A stretch of 64,000 nt of DNA from the NCBI GenBank assembly GCA_964425755.1, contig CAYRNY010000014.1, positions 62,001-126,000 of the forward strand, given 5' to 3'. Shown here one piece after another: positions 1-9,899 of the stretch. The position numbers and the translations under genes are program-made. Under the pieces are notes generated by a model. That model ran no database searches. It saw only the letters and a program-made list of their open reading frames with translations, and was not told where the DNA came from. This stretch comes from CAYRNY01 sp964425755. GTDB lineage: Bacteria; Chloroflexota; Anaerolineae; Aggregatilineales; Aggregatilineaceae. How positions within the stretch are numbered: the first letter of the stretch is position 1; every line of letters begins with the position of its first letter.

Positions 1-1225
1 TGACGGTGCAGGGGCAGAACCAGGCCCCGCAGATCAGCCCGATTTTGCCTCAAACGATCGAAAAGGGGCAGGTCGCTGATATCACCCTGGCAGTGTCGGA
101 CCCGGACGGTGACCCGTTAACTGTGACCGCGCGGTCAGAAGATACGGCGATCGTCACGGCAGAAGCTGTGAGCAGGAACGCGCTGCGCCTGACGGGCGTG
201 GACGTAGGCACGGCAAATGTCACGGTATCCGTCACGGACAACCGGGGCGCGACGGTTAATACAGCGTTTTCAGTGACCGTCGGCAGACCGAACCAGCCGC
301 CAAAGATCGACGCGATCCCGGCGCAGACACTCAGCGCGGGTGATATGCTGAACGTGAGTTACACCGCCAGCGATCCCGATGGCGACTCGCTACAACATCA
401 AGCGAGCTCGGATACGGCTAATGTCGTCACCGCAACGGTCACCGCGCCGGGAACGATCCAGCTTGTCGCGGGGAATCCCGGGCCTGCAACCGTTACGTTA
501 ACGGTAGATGACGGAGTGAACCCGCCGACGATTGTTACGTTCCCGGTGACGGTCGTGCCGGGGAACGTGGCGCCAGCGATCGAGCCGATATCACCGCAGA
601 CCATGAGTGTCGATGAAACGCGCATAGTGAATTACACCGTGACCGATCCGGAAGGCGATCCGCTGGATGAGTCGGTAAGCTCGGACAATCCAGGCGTGGT
701 CACAGCGTCGATTCCCGCGTCCGGCCAGATCGAACTGACCGGTATCAGCGCCGGCACCGCTACGGTCACGCTGACGGTGGATGACGGCAATAACCCGGCA
801 GTTTCTGCGTCGTTTACGGTGTCGGTTGCAGCGGTCAATCTCCCGCCGGAGATCGAAACGATCTTCCCGCAGACGCTTAATACCGGCGAAACGCTGGATG
901 TGTCCTACACGGCAGTCGATCCTGACGGCGATTCATTGACGGCATCGGTGAGCTCGGATAATCCCAATGTGGTCACGGCGGCGATCGACACGCCCGGCAC
1001 GATCACGTTAAACGGTGTGCGTGCGGGGTCTGCTACCGTTACGTTGACAGTAGATGACGGTAACAATCCGGCACAAAGTATGCCGTTCACGGTGACGGTT
1101 AACGAAACCAATGAACCGCCGGTTGTTGATCCCATCAGCCCGCAGACTTTGAATGCGGGGAGTACGATCGACGTGCCGTACACGGCGAGCGACCCGGACG
1201 GTGACGCGCTGACGGCGTCAGCGAG
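1..1225 (+). CDS. Ig/cadherin-like repeat surface protein, segment before gap (both ends open)
   Basis: The reading frame enters from beyond the left edge, so the GTG at position 6 is internal. The segment is built of about 90-residue Ig/cadherin-like units, each with a PP-x-x-xPI-x-PQTL lead, a YTASDPDGD core, an SSDNPGVVTA strand and a TVTLTVDDG...FTVTV close. Four to five units are visible and differ clearly from each other. DPDGD motifs are typical of Ca-binding extracellular repeats, so the protein is probably secreted or cell-surface (inference). The frame runs into the N block; the post-gap segment is almost certainly the same gene, because the repeat unit continues and the frame offset fits a missing multiple of the repeat. 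Confidence 0.85.
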
Positions 1226-1325
1226 NNNNNNNNNNNNNNNNNNNNNNNNNNNNNNNNNNNNNNNNNNNNNNNNNNNNNNNNNNNNNNNNNNNNNNNNNNN
1301 NNNNNNNNNNNNNNNNNNNNNNNNN
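1226..1325. other. 100-N assembly gap inside tandem repeats
   Basis: Exactly 100 N, the conventional placeholder for a gap of unknown length. It lies inside nearly identical repeats. The equivalent repeat position occurs at 1171 and 1332. If the true spacing is a multiple of 273 bp, the missing length is 212 bp plus a multiple of 273. Those lengths also restore the reading frame across the gap. Confidence 0.95.
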
Positions 1326-3442
1326 AGGTCAACGTGCCGTACACGGCGAGCGACCCGGACGGTGACGCGCTGACGGCGTCAGCGAGTTCGGGCAATCCGG
1401 GCGTGGTGACGGCGACGGTGAGCCAGCCGGGGACGATCACGCTGCAAGGTGTGGGAGCCGGTTCGGCGACGGTGGTGCTGGCGGTGACGGACAACGTCAA
1501 CCCGGCGGTCGAGGTGACGTTCACGGTGACGGTGGACGCGCCGAACAACCCGCCGCAGGTCCAGCCGGTGCCAGACCAGGCGCTGAACGTGGGCGAGCAG
1601 GTCAACGTGCCGTACACGGCGAGCGACCCGGACGGTGACGCGCTGACGGCGTCGGCGAGTTCGGACAATCCGGGCGTGGTGACGGCGACAGTGAGCCAGC
1701 CGGGGACGATCACGCTGCAAGGTGTGGGAGCCGGTTCGGCGACGGTGGTGCTGGCGGTGACGGACAACGTCAACCCGGCGGTCGAGGTGACGTTCACGGT
1801 GACGGTGGACGCGCCGAACAACCCGCCGCAGGTCCAGCCGGTGCCAGACCAGGCGCTGAACGTGGGCGAGCAGGTCAACGTGCCGTACACGGCGAGCGAC
1901 CCGGACGGTGACGCGCTGACGGCGTCAGCGAGTTCGGGCAATCCGGGCGTGGTGACGGCGACGGTGAGCCAGCCGGGGACGATCACGCTGCAAGGTGTGG
2001 GAGCCGGTTCGGCGACGGTGGTGCTGGCGGTGACGGACAACGTCAACCCGGCGGTCGAGGTGACGTTCACCGTGACGGTGGACGCGCCGAACAACCCGCC
2101 GCAGGTCCAGCCGGTGCCGGACCAGGCGCTGAACGTGGGCGAGCAGGTCGACGTGCCGTACACGGCGAGCGACCCGGACGGCGACGCGCTGACGGCGTCG
2201 GCGAGTTCGGACAATCCGGGCGTGGTGACGGCGACAGTGAGCCAGCCGGGGACGATCACGCTGCAAGGTGTGGGAGCCGGTTCGGCGACGGTGGTGCTGG
2301 CGGTGACGGACAACGTCAACCCGCCGGTTGAGGTGTCGTTCCGCGTGCTGGTTAACGAGGAAAACAACCCGCCGCAACTCCAGCCGGTACCGGACCAGGC
2401 GCTGAACGTGGGCGAGCAGATCAGCGTGCCGGTGAGCGTGTCTGATCCGGATGGCGATCCGGTGGCGCTCGTTGCGATGTCGCAGAATCCGGGCGTGGTC
2501 ACAGCCGAGGCCAGTGGCACCGAAGCGGTTACGCTTCAGGGGGTGGCCGAAGGCACGGCAGTGGTTGAACTGACAGCAGATGATGCCAAGGGCGGTGTCG
2601 TGACGGTGACGTTCAACGTGACCGTGTCTAGCGCGCCGAGCGGCTTTGATTTGAACGCGTATCCGGTGGTACCGGACATCCCACAGTCAATGGCCCAGAC
2701 GCTGAGCCAACTGTTCGAGAGCGGACAGCGGAACTTTGGCGTTCAAGCTGGGGCGTTTGGCCGGGTGGGTGACGAGACAATGGAGCAGCCGAACTTCATG
2801 GCTCCGTTTGCAGGGGATCAATACGACCTCGGCAACTACGGGCAACTGCAAGCGACGATTGACTTCTTCAGCCAAGCGCCAGTGCGCGAGGATGATCCAG
2901 AGCTCAACAGCTTCAACGTGGATAGCGTCGCAGCAGGTGAAGGATTCGGCATCGATACGGTCAACGGCCCGGCTCCTAACAATGTCTGTGCAGGGGTTGG
3001 CGGTGATACGCGGCTGGCGTGCGAGTTAGCGCTGACCAAGCCCAGCATCACGTTGATCGGTTTCAGCGCGCCGAACGTGACGTACCTGCCGCCGGAGCAG
3101 TTCCGCGCCGAGTTACAGGCGATGGTCACTGAAATGATGAGCGAGTACGGCACGATCCCGGTCCTGGCGACGATCCCCGCTGGTAATGGGGTTTCTAGCG
3201 AGCAGCTGTTGCCCTACAACCAGGCGATCGTCGAGGTCGCTTCGCAATCTGGCATCCAGGGTATCCCGCTGTGGAATCTGTGGAAGGCGATGAACGATCG
3301 CGGTATCACAGATCCGTCCAGCGTGGCACCTGAGGGCGCCGGCATACTGACAGATGCAGCGTTGAGCTACGGCTACAACGTGCGTAACCTCACCGCGCTG
3401 CAAACGCTCGAAAAAGTTCGCCAGGCGGCGGGGATCAACTAA
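1326..3442 (+). CDS. Ig/cadherin-like repeat protein with C-terminal SGNH-hydrolase-like domain, segment after gap
   Basis: Continuation of the gene that starts left of the window; the GTG at 1334 is internal. Four near-identical 91-residue units are followed by one diverged unit (about 2420-2630), then a unique C-terminal domain of about 265 residues from roughly 2641 to the stop at 3442. That domain starts FDLNAYPVVPDIP and contains ALTKPSITLIGFSAPN, IPVLATIPAG and YNQAIVEVAS. These resemble the later blocks of SGNH/GDSL hydrolases. Repeat-type tails ending in such a domain are seen in large secreted Chloroflexota proteins, but the catalytic residues could not be assigned with certainty. 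A strong hairpin terminator follows the stop. Confidence 0.8.
1328..2419 (+). repeat. Four tandem 273-bp coding repeats in an A-B-A-B arrangement
   Basis: Units begin at 1328, 1601, 1874 and 2147, with a diverged fifth at 2420; every step is exactly 273 bp (91 codons). Units 1 and 3 share the variants gcgtcagcg, ttcgggcaat and gcgacggtg. Units 2 and 4 share gcgtcggcg, ttcggacaat and gcgacagtg. The higher-order unit is therefore 546 bp. The partial unit just before the gap carries the A-type gcgtcagcg variant. Confidence 0.95.
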
Positions 3443-3473
3443 CCCGCTGCGGGCAGTACTACAGACACCACAA

Positions 3474-3505
3474 CGCCCCCAATCCGCGCGATTGGGGGCG
3501 TTTTT
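3474..3505 (+). terminator. Rho-independent terminator of the repeat protein
   Basis: A perfect 10-bp stem (cgcccccaat at 3474-3483, attgggggcg at 3491-3500) with a 7-nt loop is followed by five T. It lies 31 bp after the stop at 3442. The minus-strand gene ending at 3547 faces it, but T-richness on that side is weak. Confidence 0.9.
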
Positions 3506-3546
3506 GCCAGCGGGCTGTCGCTGTACTGTTTGGTGGGGATTCCGAG

Positions 3547-4197
3547 TTACGAGTTGTCAGGGATATGTGGCAGAGGCTTTTCTAACTCGGAAACGTCCAA
3601 GCGTTTGATCGGGCGCGTGACATCAAAATTCGGCAAGGCTTCAACCCAGCGCGACAGCAGCCGCCAGTATTCGGGACCTTCCGTGTGCGGCTTGATCGTG
3701 AATCGCGTGGGACGGTTTTCCAGCCGCGTGAGTTTTGTTCTTTGTCCCGCAGCGGACTGCCGGTAGTAATACAGCCGGTAGTTGTGCACGCCATCCGTCG
3801 CGGCGAAGGCTGGCTCATCGCCATGCGCGCGCACGTACACGCCCCCGCTTTGCACCAGGGCGACATCCAATTCAGCCGCCTCAAGAGCCAGCGTTTCGGT
3901 GGGAAACACAAAACATAACAACTGGTTGTCATCGGTGAGTTCCTGGCGCGACCGGTATACCGGCAGCACCCGACCACGCCGGATCAACGGCAGAAACCGG
4001 CTGGGAAACGAGCCGGGAACCAATGCCACGTCTGTCCGTTCGGTCTTGCGCCATTCACGTGCTTTGTGGAAGCCGCCGGCACTGGTTTCAGTGACCTGGT
4101 AGATACGTCCCTGTGCCAGAAAAAGCGTGCCTAGTGGCAGCCGGGACGTTTCAACTTCTGGTAGATTGTCAGCATACGCTTGTGCTCGCTTGTCCAC
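3547..4197 (-). CDS. Protein of unknown function (216 aa)
   Basis: I do not recognise the family. The likely start is GTG at 4197, preceded by aggggtggcatc, which gives a good ribosome site. The frame is open upstream to 4377, but that extension reads through promoter-like sequence. The 216-residue product begins MDKRAQAYADN and has no signal peptide or membrane segment. It is rich in Arg and aromatics (for example YRLYYYRQ), with a central stretch LLCFVFPTETLALEAAELDVALV. It converges on the repeat-protein terminator and is divergent from the lipoprotein gene starting near 4429. Confidence 0.65.
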   Translation of the reverse strand: MDKRAQAYADNLPEVETSRLPLGTLFLAQGRIYQVTETSAGGFHKAREWRKTERTDVALVPGSFPSRFLPLIRRGRVLPVYRSRQELTDDNQLLCFVFPTETLALEAAELDVALVQSGGVYVRAHGDEPAFAATDGVHNYRLYYYRQSAAGQRTKLTRLENRPTRFTIKPHTEGPEYWRLLSRWVEALPNFDVTRPIKRLDVSELEKPLPHIPDNS

Positions 4198-4428
4198 GAT
4201 GCCACCCCTTTTTTGATCAATCTGCGTCGTCGTGTACCATAGTTCTACAACCAATTGACGCGCGTTTCGTTGCGCACACGATCGGTTTGTGGTGTGTTTT
4301 TTGTGCCAGGCACACGGTTCGCGTGGTGCTTTGGCTGGTTTGCGAATAGGATAACAGTCAGCCGTGTAACTGTACATCTATCATACACCGTGTGAGTTGA
4401 GGTGTTATCTAAGGCGATGGTACCATTA

Positions 4429-6060
4429 ATGCGAAAATTAATCATCGTGTGGAGTGTTCTATTGCTGGGGTTGCTCCTGGCAGCATGCCAGGAAGACAAT
4501 CGAGGGCCGGATGATTTTACGATCACGGTGGATGTTGATGGCGGACGGGTTGTGTATCGCTACAGCAAACAGATTTCGGTCGGGCAGTTTCTGCGCGAGG
4601 TGGGAGTCACGCTCGGTGAGTACGACGAGGTCAACCCGCTGCTGCAGACGCAGATTCGGGACGGGATGCGGATTACTGTGACGCGCGTGCAGCACCGTGA
4701 AGAGTGCGAGATCACCGAGCTGCCCTATGAAACCGTGCGGCAGCCCCGGCAGGGGTTACAGGCGGGCGAGGAGTTTCTGGGGCAGACAGGCGAAAACGGT
4801 GAACTGCAGGTGTGCTACCGTATCATTGAAAAGGACGGCGTGCAAACCAGGCGCGAGAAAATCAGCGAGATCGTGGTGAAAGAGCCGCGCGACGAGATTA
4901 TCTTCGTTTACAGCCAGCCGTTGGAAACACTGATCCCGATCGATGGCATACTGACGTTTATCGATGGCGGGCAGGCCTGGATTATCGAGGGTGTAACCAC
5001 CAATTTGAACCCGCTGACCGAGGATGGTCTTTTGGATGGGCGTGTATTTGATCTGTCGCCGGACGGCAAGCAATTGCTATACACGCGCAGCACGCCTGAC
5101 CAGGACGACCCGGAGTTTTCCAACGAGTTATGGGCAATTCTTGATATCACTGCTGCGTTTCCTGAGCCGGTGCCGCTGTTGCTGGACGACGTGCGAGTTG
5201 CGCAGTGGGTGCAGGCTGAGCGCGCGTACACGGTAAGTTATTCAACTGCCCGCCCGCGCAACGATGGGACGGGCTGGTCAGCATTCAATGACCTTTATCT
5301 CGCGCCGTTGAACCCGGACTCCGGCTCGATTCTATCAAACGAGTTTCGGGAATTGATCGCGCCGAACGCGTTGGGCAGCTATGCATACTGGGGGCGGCGG
5401 TTCCTGTGGTCGCCGGATGGACAGTATCTGGCGTGGGCTAATGCCGATAGCGTCGGCCTGGTGAACCTGGAAACCGGCGAGTTCGAGACACTGCTCGCTT
5501 TTGCGGAGTATGCACCACTGCTGGAACGGTTCCAGGGGGCAATGGTGTGGGTTCCGACACTGTCCTGGTCGGATGATGGGCACCTGATCACAACCGTACA
5601 TGGCGAGCCATATGCCGATGAAGCACCGGAAAATAGCATCATCTTCGACATCGCGGTGATCGATGTGCCCGGCGGCCTGGTGGTCAACCCGCTGCTCCCA
5701 GAGAGCGGCATCTGGTCCAGCCCGGCATACTCGCCGACCTACGAGGGAGCGGACGGCAACCCCGCTTATCAGATCGCGTATTTTCAGGCGCGCGAGCCGT
5801 TAAACAGCCCTGGGACGGCATACGATCTCGTGGTAGTTGATCGGGATGGTAGCAACGCGCGCGTGGTGTTTCCTGGCCGGGATCGGCCCGGGCTGCGTGC
5901 GCCGGACCCTGAAGACGGCATTGCCTGGAGTCCGACCGGGCGCCAGATCGCGTTGATTTACCAGGGCAATCTATGGATTATCGATCTGAAGTCTGAGCAG
6001 GCTTATCCGATCACGAGTGGCGGGCTGGCTTCACGGCCCCGGTGGTCGCGGATACGATGA
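4429..6060 (+). CDS. Lipoprotein with ubiquitin-like DUF348, G5 domain and TolB-type propeller
   Basis: A signal peptide ends in the lipobox LLLAAC, so the mature protein is probably lipid-anchored and extracytoplasmic. After it come a DUF348-like segment (YSKQISVGQFLREVGVTLGEYDEV), a G5 domain (ETVRQPRQGLQAGEEFLGQ... to KISEIVVKEP), and from about residue 180 a beta-propeller with TolB-like blades (DLSPDGKQLLYT, WSPDGQYLAWA, WSPTGRQIALIYQ). G5 domains often bind cell-wall glycans. The start at 4429 gives a compact signal peptide; in-frame ATG 4417 and GTG 4402 are alternatives. The stop overlaps the next start as ATGA, so the pair is probably translationally coupled. Confidence 0.85.
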   Translation: MRKLIIVWSVLLLGLLLAACQEDNRGPDDFTITVDVDGGRVVYRYSKQISVGQFLREVGVTLGEYDEVNPLLQTQIRDGMRITVTRVQHREECEITELPYETVRQPRQGLQAGEEFLGQTGENGELQVCYRIIEKDGVQTRREKISEIVVKEPRDEIIFVYSQPLETLIPIDGILTFIDGGQAWIIEGVTTNLNPLTEDGLLDGRVFDLSPDGKQLLYTRSTPDQDDPEFSNELWAILDITAAFPEPVPLLLDDVRVAQWVQAERAYTVSYSTARPRNDGTGWSAFNDLYLAPLNPDSGSILSNEFRELIAPNALGSYAYWGRRFLWSPDGQYLAWANADSVGLVNLETGEFETLLAFAEYAPLLERFQGAMVWVPTLSWSDDGHLITTVHGEPYADEAPENSIIFDIAVIDVPGGLVVNPLLPESGIWSSPAYSPTYEGADGNPAYQIAYFQAREPLNSPGTAYDLVVVDRDGSNARVVFPGRDRPGLRAPDPEDGIAWSPTGRQIALIYQGNLWIIDLKSEQAYPITSGGLASRPRWSRIR

Positions 6061-9000
6061 ACAGAACCTGGATCGTATGGTGGGTATGTGTTGCCCTGGT
6101 GCTGGGTAGCGCGGTCGGCGCATGGGCGACGCTCGATCGGCGTGCGGCTGACCTGCGAGGTTGGGTTGATGCGACCGGCACGCTTGATGTCCCGCATCGG
6201 TTGCCGCTGGCGGGGGTCAACGTCGACCTTACGCAATACGAGCGCGCCGCGCTTGACCACGAACTGGATCGGATCGCTGCCGCAGGGTTTGTGTGGGTGC
6301 GGCAGCCGTTTCTGTGGGCCACGATCGAACCGCAGCAGGGACGTTACAACTGGACCGCGTATGATACGATTGTCGCGGCGGTGGACGCTCATCCGGCGCT
6401 GGCATTGGTCGCCGTGTTGGACAGCACGCCGGAGTGGGCGCGGCATCATCTCGCGCCGGAACATCCTTACGCGCCGCCTGCCAGTGTCAGCGCGTATGCT
6501 GTATTTGCTGGTGCTGTTGCGTCACGTTATGGCGCATCAATTGACAAGTACCAGGTATGGGACGAACCAAACATTAAGGAGCATTGGGGCAATCTCGATC
6601 CGCGCCCGGCGCATTATGCGGCGATGCTGCGCGAAGCCTACCGGGCGATTCACAACGCCGATGATAACGCCAGCGTCATCGCGGCGGCACTGGCACCGAC
6701 GGTCGAAACCGGGCCGGATAATCTCAACGACGTGTTGTATCTGCGTGCGATGTATCGCCAGGGTGCGGGAGATTACTTCGATGCAGCGGCGGGCAAGCCT
6801 TACGGCTTTAACACCGGGCCGGATGACCGGCGTGTCGATCGGGACATTCTTAACTTCTCGCGCTTGATCCTGCTGCGCGAAGAGCTTGTCGCGCACGGAG
6901 ATGCACACAAACCGCTGTGGGGCAGCAACTTCGGATGGAATCATCTGCCCGCTGACTGGACCGGCCCGCCGTCGATCTGGGGCGCGGTGACCGCCTCACA
7001 ACAGCAGCAGTACACGCGTGCTGCGTTTGCACGTGCACGGAGCGAGTGGCCCTGGGCCGGAGGGTTGATCGTGGAACACTGGCAGCCGGACCTGCCGCCT
7101 GACGATCCGCACCAGGGCTTTGCTTTAGCCCCTGTGATTGACTCGTGGCTAGCGGATCAGGGGCCGCTGTATCACGCTGACGCGCTAATTCCAGGACTGC
7201 ATCCAGCGCAAAACCCACACACGACTTACCAGGGCGACTGGCGCTTTAGCGCGTTAGGAGCGGACGCCGCGATCCCTGATCCGGTGGCTGTAATGGCTGA
7301 CACCGTCAACCGCATCACGGTGACGTTTGAGGGCACGGCGTTTGCGATCCCGGTGCGGCGTGATGATTATCTGGCATATCTTTACGTGACGGTGGATGGC
7401 AAACCGGCAAACGCACTGCCGCGCAACCGGAATGGGGACGCGTTCATCATCCTGACGTCGCCGACACGCACCGCGACACTGGATTTGATCCGGGTAGCGG
7501 AAGGGTTGTCCGAAGGTGTGCATGTGGCCGAGATCGTCCACTTACCCAGCCAGGGCGATGACCGCTGGCCGATTGCCGGTTTTGCGGTCGGTATGCCGCC
7601 GGATACGACACGGTATGATTTCGCGCTTGCGGCCTGTGGTGTGCTCGGCGGGCTGGCGTTGCTTGGGGTGGGGCTTGCGAGCTTGCGCATTTCCTGGCGA
7701 AGTGTCAGGTGGCCCGCGCCCCCGTCGTTAAAACAGGTAGCGAACTGGTTATTGAGCTTGTTCGCGTCGTTTGTCGTGCTACTCGCCAGCTTGATCACGT
7801 GGGGTGATGCGTTGCCTTCGCTGCTGAGACGCGACCAGCCCGCGCTGCTGGTCACGGTGCTGACCGCCGGGATCGCGTCACTGTCGCCGGTTTTTGTAGT
7901 GACGCTGGCGGCGCTGCTGGTGCTGTTTGTGCTGATCTACAATCGCCCGCTGCTGGGCGTGATGCTGGTGATCTTTTGGGCGGCGTTTTTTGTTTCCACG
8001 CTGGACTTGCTGTTCAACGCGTTCACGACGGTTGAAGTATACTTCGCCTTGACTGCGCTGGCGCTGATCGCACGGGCGGTGACAACATGGGCGCAGACGT
8101 ACCGCGAAAACGCCGGTGAGACATCCGGGCTCTTTGCGCTACGCATGACGAGACTCGATGCATTGGTGCTGGCTTTTGCGGCGCTCGGTGTTGCTTCGCT
8201 GGCCTGGTCGGAGCTGCACGGCGTTGCAGTGCGCAACCTGCGCGTGGTGGTCCTCGAACCGGCGGCGTTTTACTTCCTCGTGCGCCTGATGCGCCTGGAA
8301 CGGCGCGACCTGTTTTGGCTGGTCGATGTGCTGCTGTTCAGCGGGGCGAGTATCGCGGTGGTTGGGCTTGTCATGTTCATAACGGGTGAGAACATCGTTG
8401 AAGCCGAAAACGGCGCGCGGCGGTTGATCAGCATTTACGGTTCGCCGAACGGAGTCGGGCTGTATCTGGGGCGGTGCATACCCTTCGCGCTGGCCTATGC
8501 GCTGCTGGCACCGCGCGGATCGTGGCGCTGGCTTTATGGCGTGCTTGGTGGTGCCGTGATGTTGCTGGCGGTGCTGCTGAGCCAGAGCCGGGGCGCGATC
8601 CTGTTAGGGTTGCCGGCGGCGCTAGTGGCGATGCTGGTGTTCTGGCGCGGGCGGCGGGCGAGCGTGCCGGTGTTGTTGACGCTGCTTGGTTTTGTGATCG
8701 TGATGGTTCCGCTGGCTGTCGCGTTGCCCCGGTTAGCCGATCTTTTCGGGGACACGTTCGCATTCCGGCGGCATCTGTGGTACAGCTCCGTGCGCCTGAT
8801 AGAAGAACACCCGCTGACCGGTGTTGGGCTGGATCAGTTTCTCTACCACTATCGCAGCCGGTATCTATTGCCGCAGGCTTGGGAAGAGCCTAATCTTTCG
8901 ATTCCGCATAATATTGTGCTCAACTACTGGGTGAACCTGGGGATCGTCGGTGTTGTGCTGGCCGGGGCGTTTCAGGTATGGTTCTGGCGCAACCTGTGGC

Positions 9001-9212
9001 GCGTGCGCAATCAGGTAGCCGGAAGCCCGTTACTGCTGGCATTGGTGCTGGGGCTGGCGGGCAGCATGGCAGATTTTCTGGCACATGGGCTGGTCGACAT
9101 CGCGTATTTTGCGATCAATCTATCGTTCACGTTTTTCCTGTCGCTGGCGCTGGTGCTACACATTGATCGCCTATCCGATACGCTTGAACCGACGGAAACG
9201 ATCGCGCGATGA
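6057..9212 (+). CDS. Glycosidase-like TIM barrel fused to O-antigen ligase/polymerase (1051 aa)
   Basis: The N-terminus has a membrane anchor (about residues 4-25). Residues 50-370 resemble a GH39/GH5-type TIM barrel, with the acid/base strand YQVWDEPN (Glu170). A beta-sandwich-like segment follows to about 520. About ten hydrophobic helices from residue 535 onward look like the Wzy/WaaL O-antigen ligase family, including SQSRGAILLGLP, EEHPLTGVGLDQF and the conserved-His region IPHNIVLNYW. At the barrel's expected nucleophile strand the sequence is SNFGW (Asn291), where active GH39-like enzymes have a Glu, so hydrolysis may be lost. The role is probably export, polymerisation or ligation of surface glycans. 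ATG 6057 overlaps the upstream stop (ATGA). Confidence 0.85.
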   Translation: MNRTWIVWWVCVALVLGSAVGAWATLDRRAADLRGWVDATGTLDVPHRLPLAGVNVDLTQYERAALDHELDRIAAAGFVWVRQPFLWATIEPQQGRYNWTAYDTIVAAVDAHPALALVAVLDSTPEWARHHLAPEHPYAPPASVSAYAVFAGAVASRYGASIDKYQVWDEPNIKEHWGNLDPRPAHYAAMLREAYRAIHNADDNASVIAAALAPTVETGPDNLNDVLYLRAMYRQGAGDYFDAAAGKPYGFNTGPDDRRVDRDILNFSRLILLREELVAHGDAHKPLWGSNFGWNHLPADWTGPPSIWGAVTASQQQQYTRAAFARARSEWPWAGGLIVEHWQPDLPPDDPHQGFALAPVIDSWLADQGPLYHADALIPGLHPAQNPHTTYQGDWRFSALGADAAIPDPVAVMADTVNRITVTFEGTAFAIPVRRDDYLAYLYVTVDGKPANALPRNRNGDAFIILTSPTRTATLDLIRVAEGLSEGVHVAEIVHLPSQGDDRWPIAGFAVGMPPDTTRYDFALAACGVLGGLALLGVGLASLRISWRSVRWPAPPSLKQVANWLLSLFASFVVLLASLITWGDALPSLLRRDQPALLVTVLTAGIASLSPVFVVTLAALLVLFVLIYNRPLLGVMLVIFWAAFFVSTLDLLFNAFTTVEVYFALTALALIARAVTTWAQTYRENAGETSGLFALRMTRLDALVLAFAALGVASLAWSELHGVAVRNLRVVVLEPAAFYFLVRLMRLERRDLFWLVDVLLFSGASIAVVGLVMFITGENIVEAENGARRLISIYGSPNGVGLYLGRCIPFALAYALLAPRGSWRWLYGVLGGAVMLLAVLLSQSRGAILLGLPAALVAMLVFWRGRRASVPVLLTLLGFVIVMVPLAVALPRLADLFGDTFAFRRHLWYSSVRLIEEHPLTGVGLDQFLYHYRSRYLLPQAWEEPNLSIPHNIVLNYWVNLGIVGVVLAGAFQVWFWRNLWRVRNQVAGSPLLLALVLGLAGSMADFLAHGLVDIAYFAINLSFTFFLSLALVLHIDRLSDTLEPTETIAR

Positions 9213-9244
9213 AACCTCGAACGCAATAAGCAAAAGGAGCGAGG

Positions 9245-9793
9245 ATGATGCAGACGGTAGTCAACGGGGTAACGGTCGAACTGGTTCAGGGAGATATCAC
9301 CGAGCTGGATACCGACGCTATCGTGAACGCGGCGAATTCACAGCTTATTCTAGGCTCCGGTGTGGCCGGTGCGATCCGGCGGAAGGGCGGTCCGTCGATA
9401 CAGGAGGAGTGCTTGCAGATCGGACACTGTGACGTGGGCGACGCGGTGATCACCGGCGCTGGCAACCTCAAGACGCGCTACGTGATCCATGCAGTCGGCC
9501 CGCGCATGGGGGAGGGCAGTGAATCCGGCAAGCTGGCAAACGCGGTGCGGGCCAGCCTGAATCTGGCTGAAGAACGCGGCTTACACAGCCTCGCACTGCC
9601 GGCGATCTCGACCGGCGTGTTTGGTTATCCGTTGGAAGGCTGCGCTGATGTGATGCTGCGCGTGATCTTTGATTACACATTCGAAGAACTGGACAACCTG
9701 AAGCACGTCATCGTGTGCCTGTATGACGAACACGCGTTTAAGGTCTTTGCGGACGAATTCCAGAAAAAGCGCGACGAGTTAGAGCGCGAATAG
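9245..9793 (+). CDS. Macro-domain protein (ADP-ribose / O-acetyl-ADP-ribose hydrolase-like)
   Basis: The 182-residue protein is essentially a single macro domain. It has VNAANSQLILGSGVAGAIRR for the adenine and phosphate loops and LPAISTGVFGYP for the second phosphate loop, matching the MacroD/YmdB group. Family members bind ADP-ribose and often remove ADP-ribose or hydrolyse O-acetyl-ADP-ribose. AGGAG at 9235-9239 precedes ATG 9245 (ATG 9248 is a near alternative). It sits between polysaccharide genes, so its exact substrate cannot be told from context. It is about 8 kb from the TIR gene, which makes a joint NAD/ADP-ribose role possible but unsupported. Confidence 0.9.
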   Translation: MMQTVVNGVTVELVQGDITELDTDAIVNAANSQLILGSGVAGAIRRKGGPSIQEECLQIGHCDVGDAVITGAGNLKTRYVIHAVGPRMGEGSESGKLANAVRASLNLAEERGLHSLALPAISTGVFGYPLEGCADVMLRVIFDYTFEELDNLKHVIVCLYDEHAFKVFADEFQKKRDELERE

Positions 9794-9842
9794 GGCGTGC
9801 GCGGGCCGATCGTCGTGATTCCACAGTGAGCGCATGGCGTTT

Positions 9843-9872
9843 TTGTGGTAAACTCCGCCCGTTTGGCATAAT
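9843..9872 (+). promoter_or_regulatory. Possible sigma-70 promoter for the sugar-nucleotide gene
   Basis: TTGTGG at 9843-9848 and CATAAT at 9867-9872 are separated by 18 bp, 28 bp before the ATG at 9900. The -35 match is partial. Confidence 0.3.
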
Positions 9873-9899
9873 CCACGCGGAGCAAAGGGCAATCACATC

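Noticed and set aside
1135..2520. Long minus-strand open frame over the repeat array
   Set aside because: It is the antisense shadow of the repetitive GC-rich coding units; its repeats mirror the plus-strand protein and it has no start signal.
4197..4377. Extension of the 216-residue gene to an ATG at 4377
   Set aside because: The added 60 residues look non-conserved and run through the divergent promoter region; GTG 4197 has a good ribosome site.
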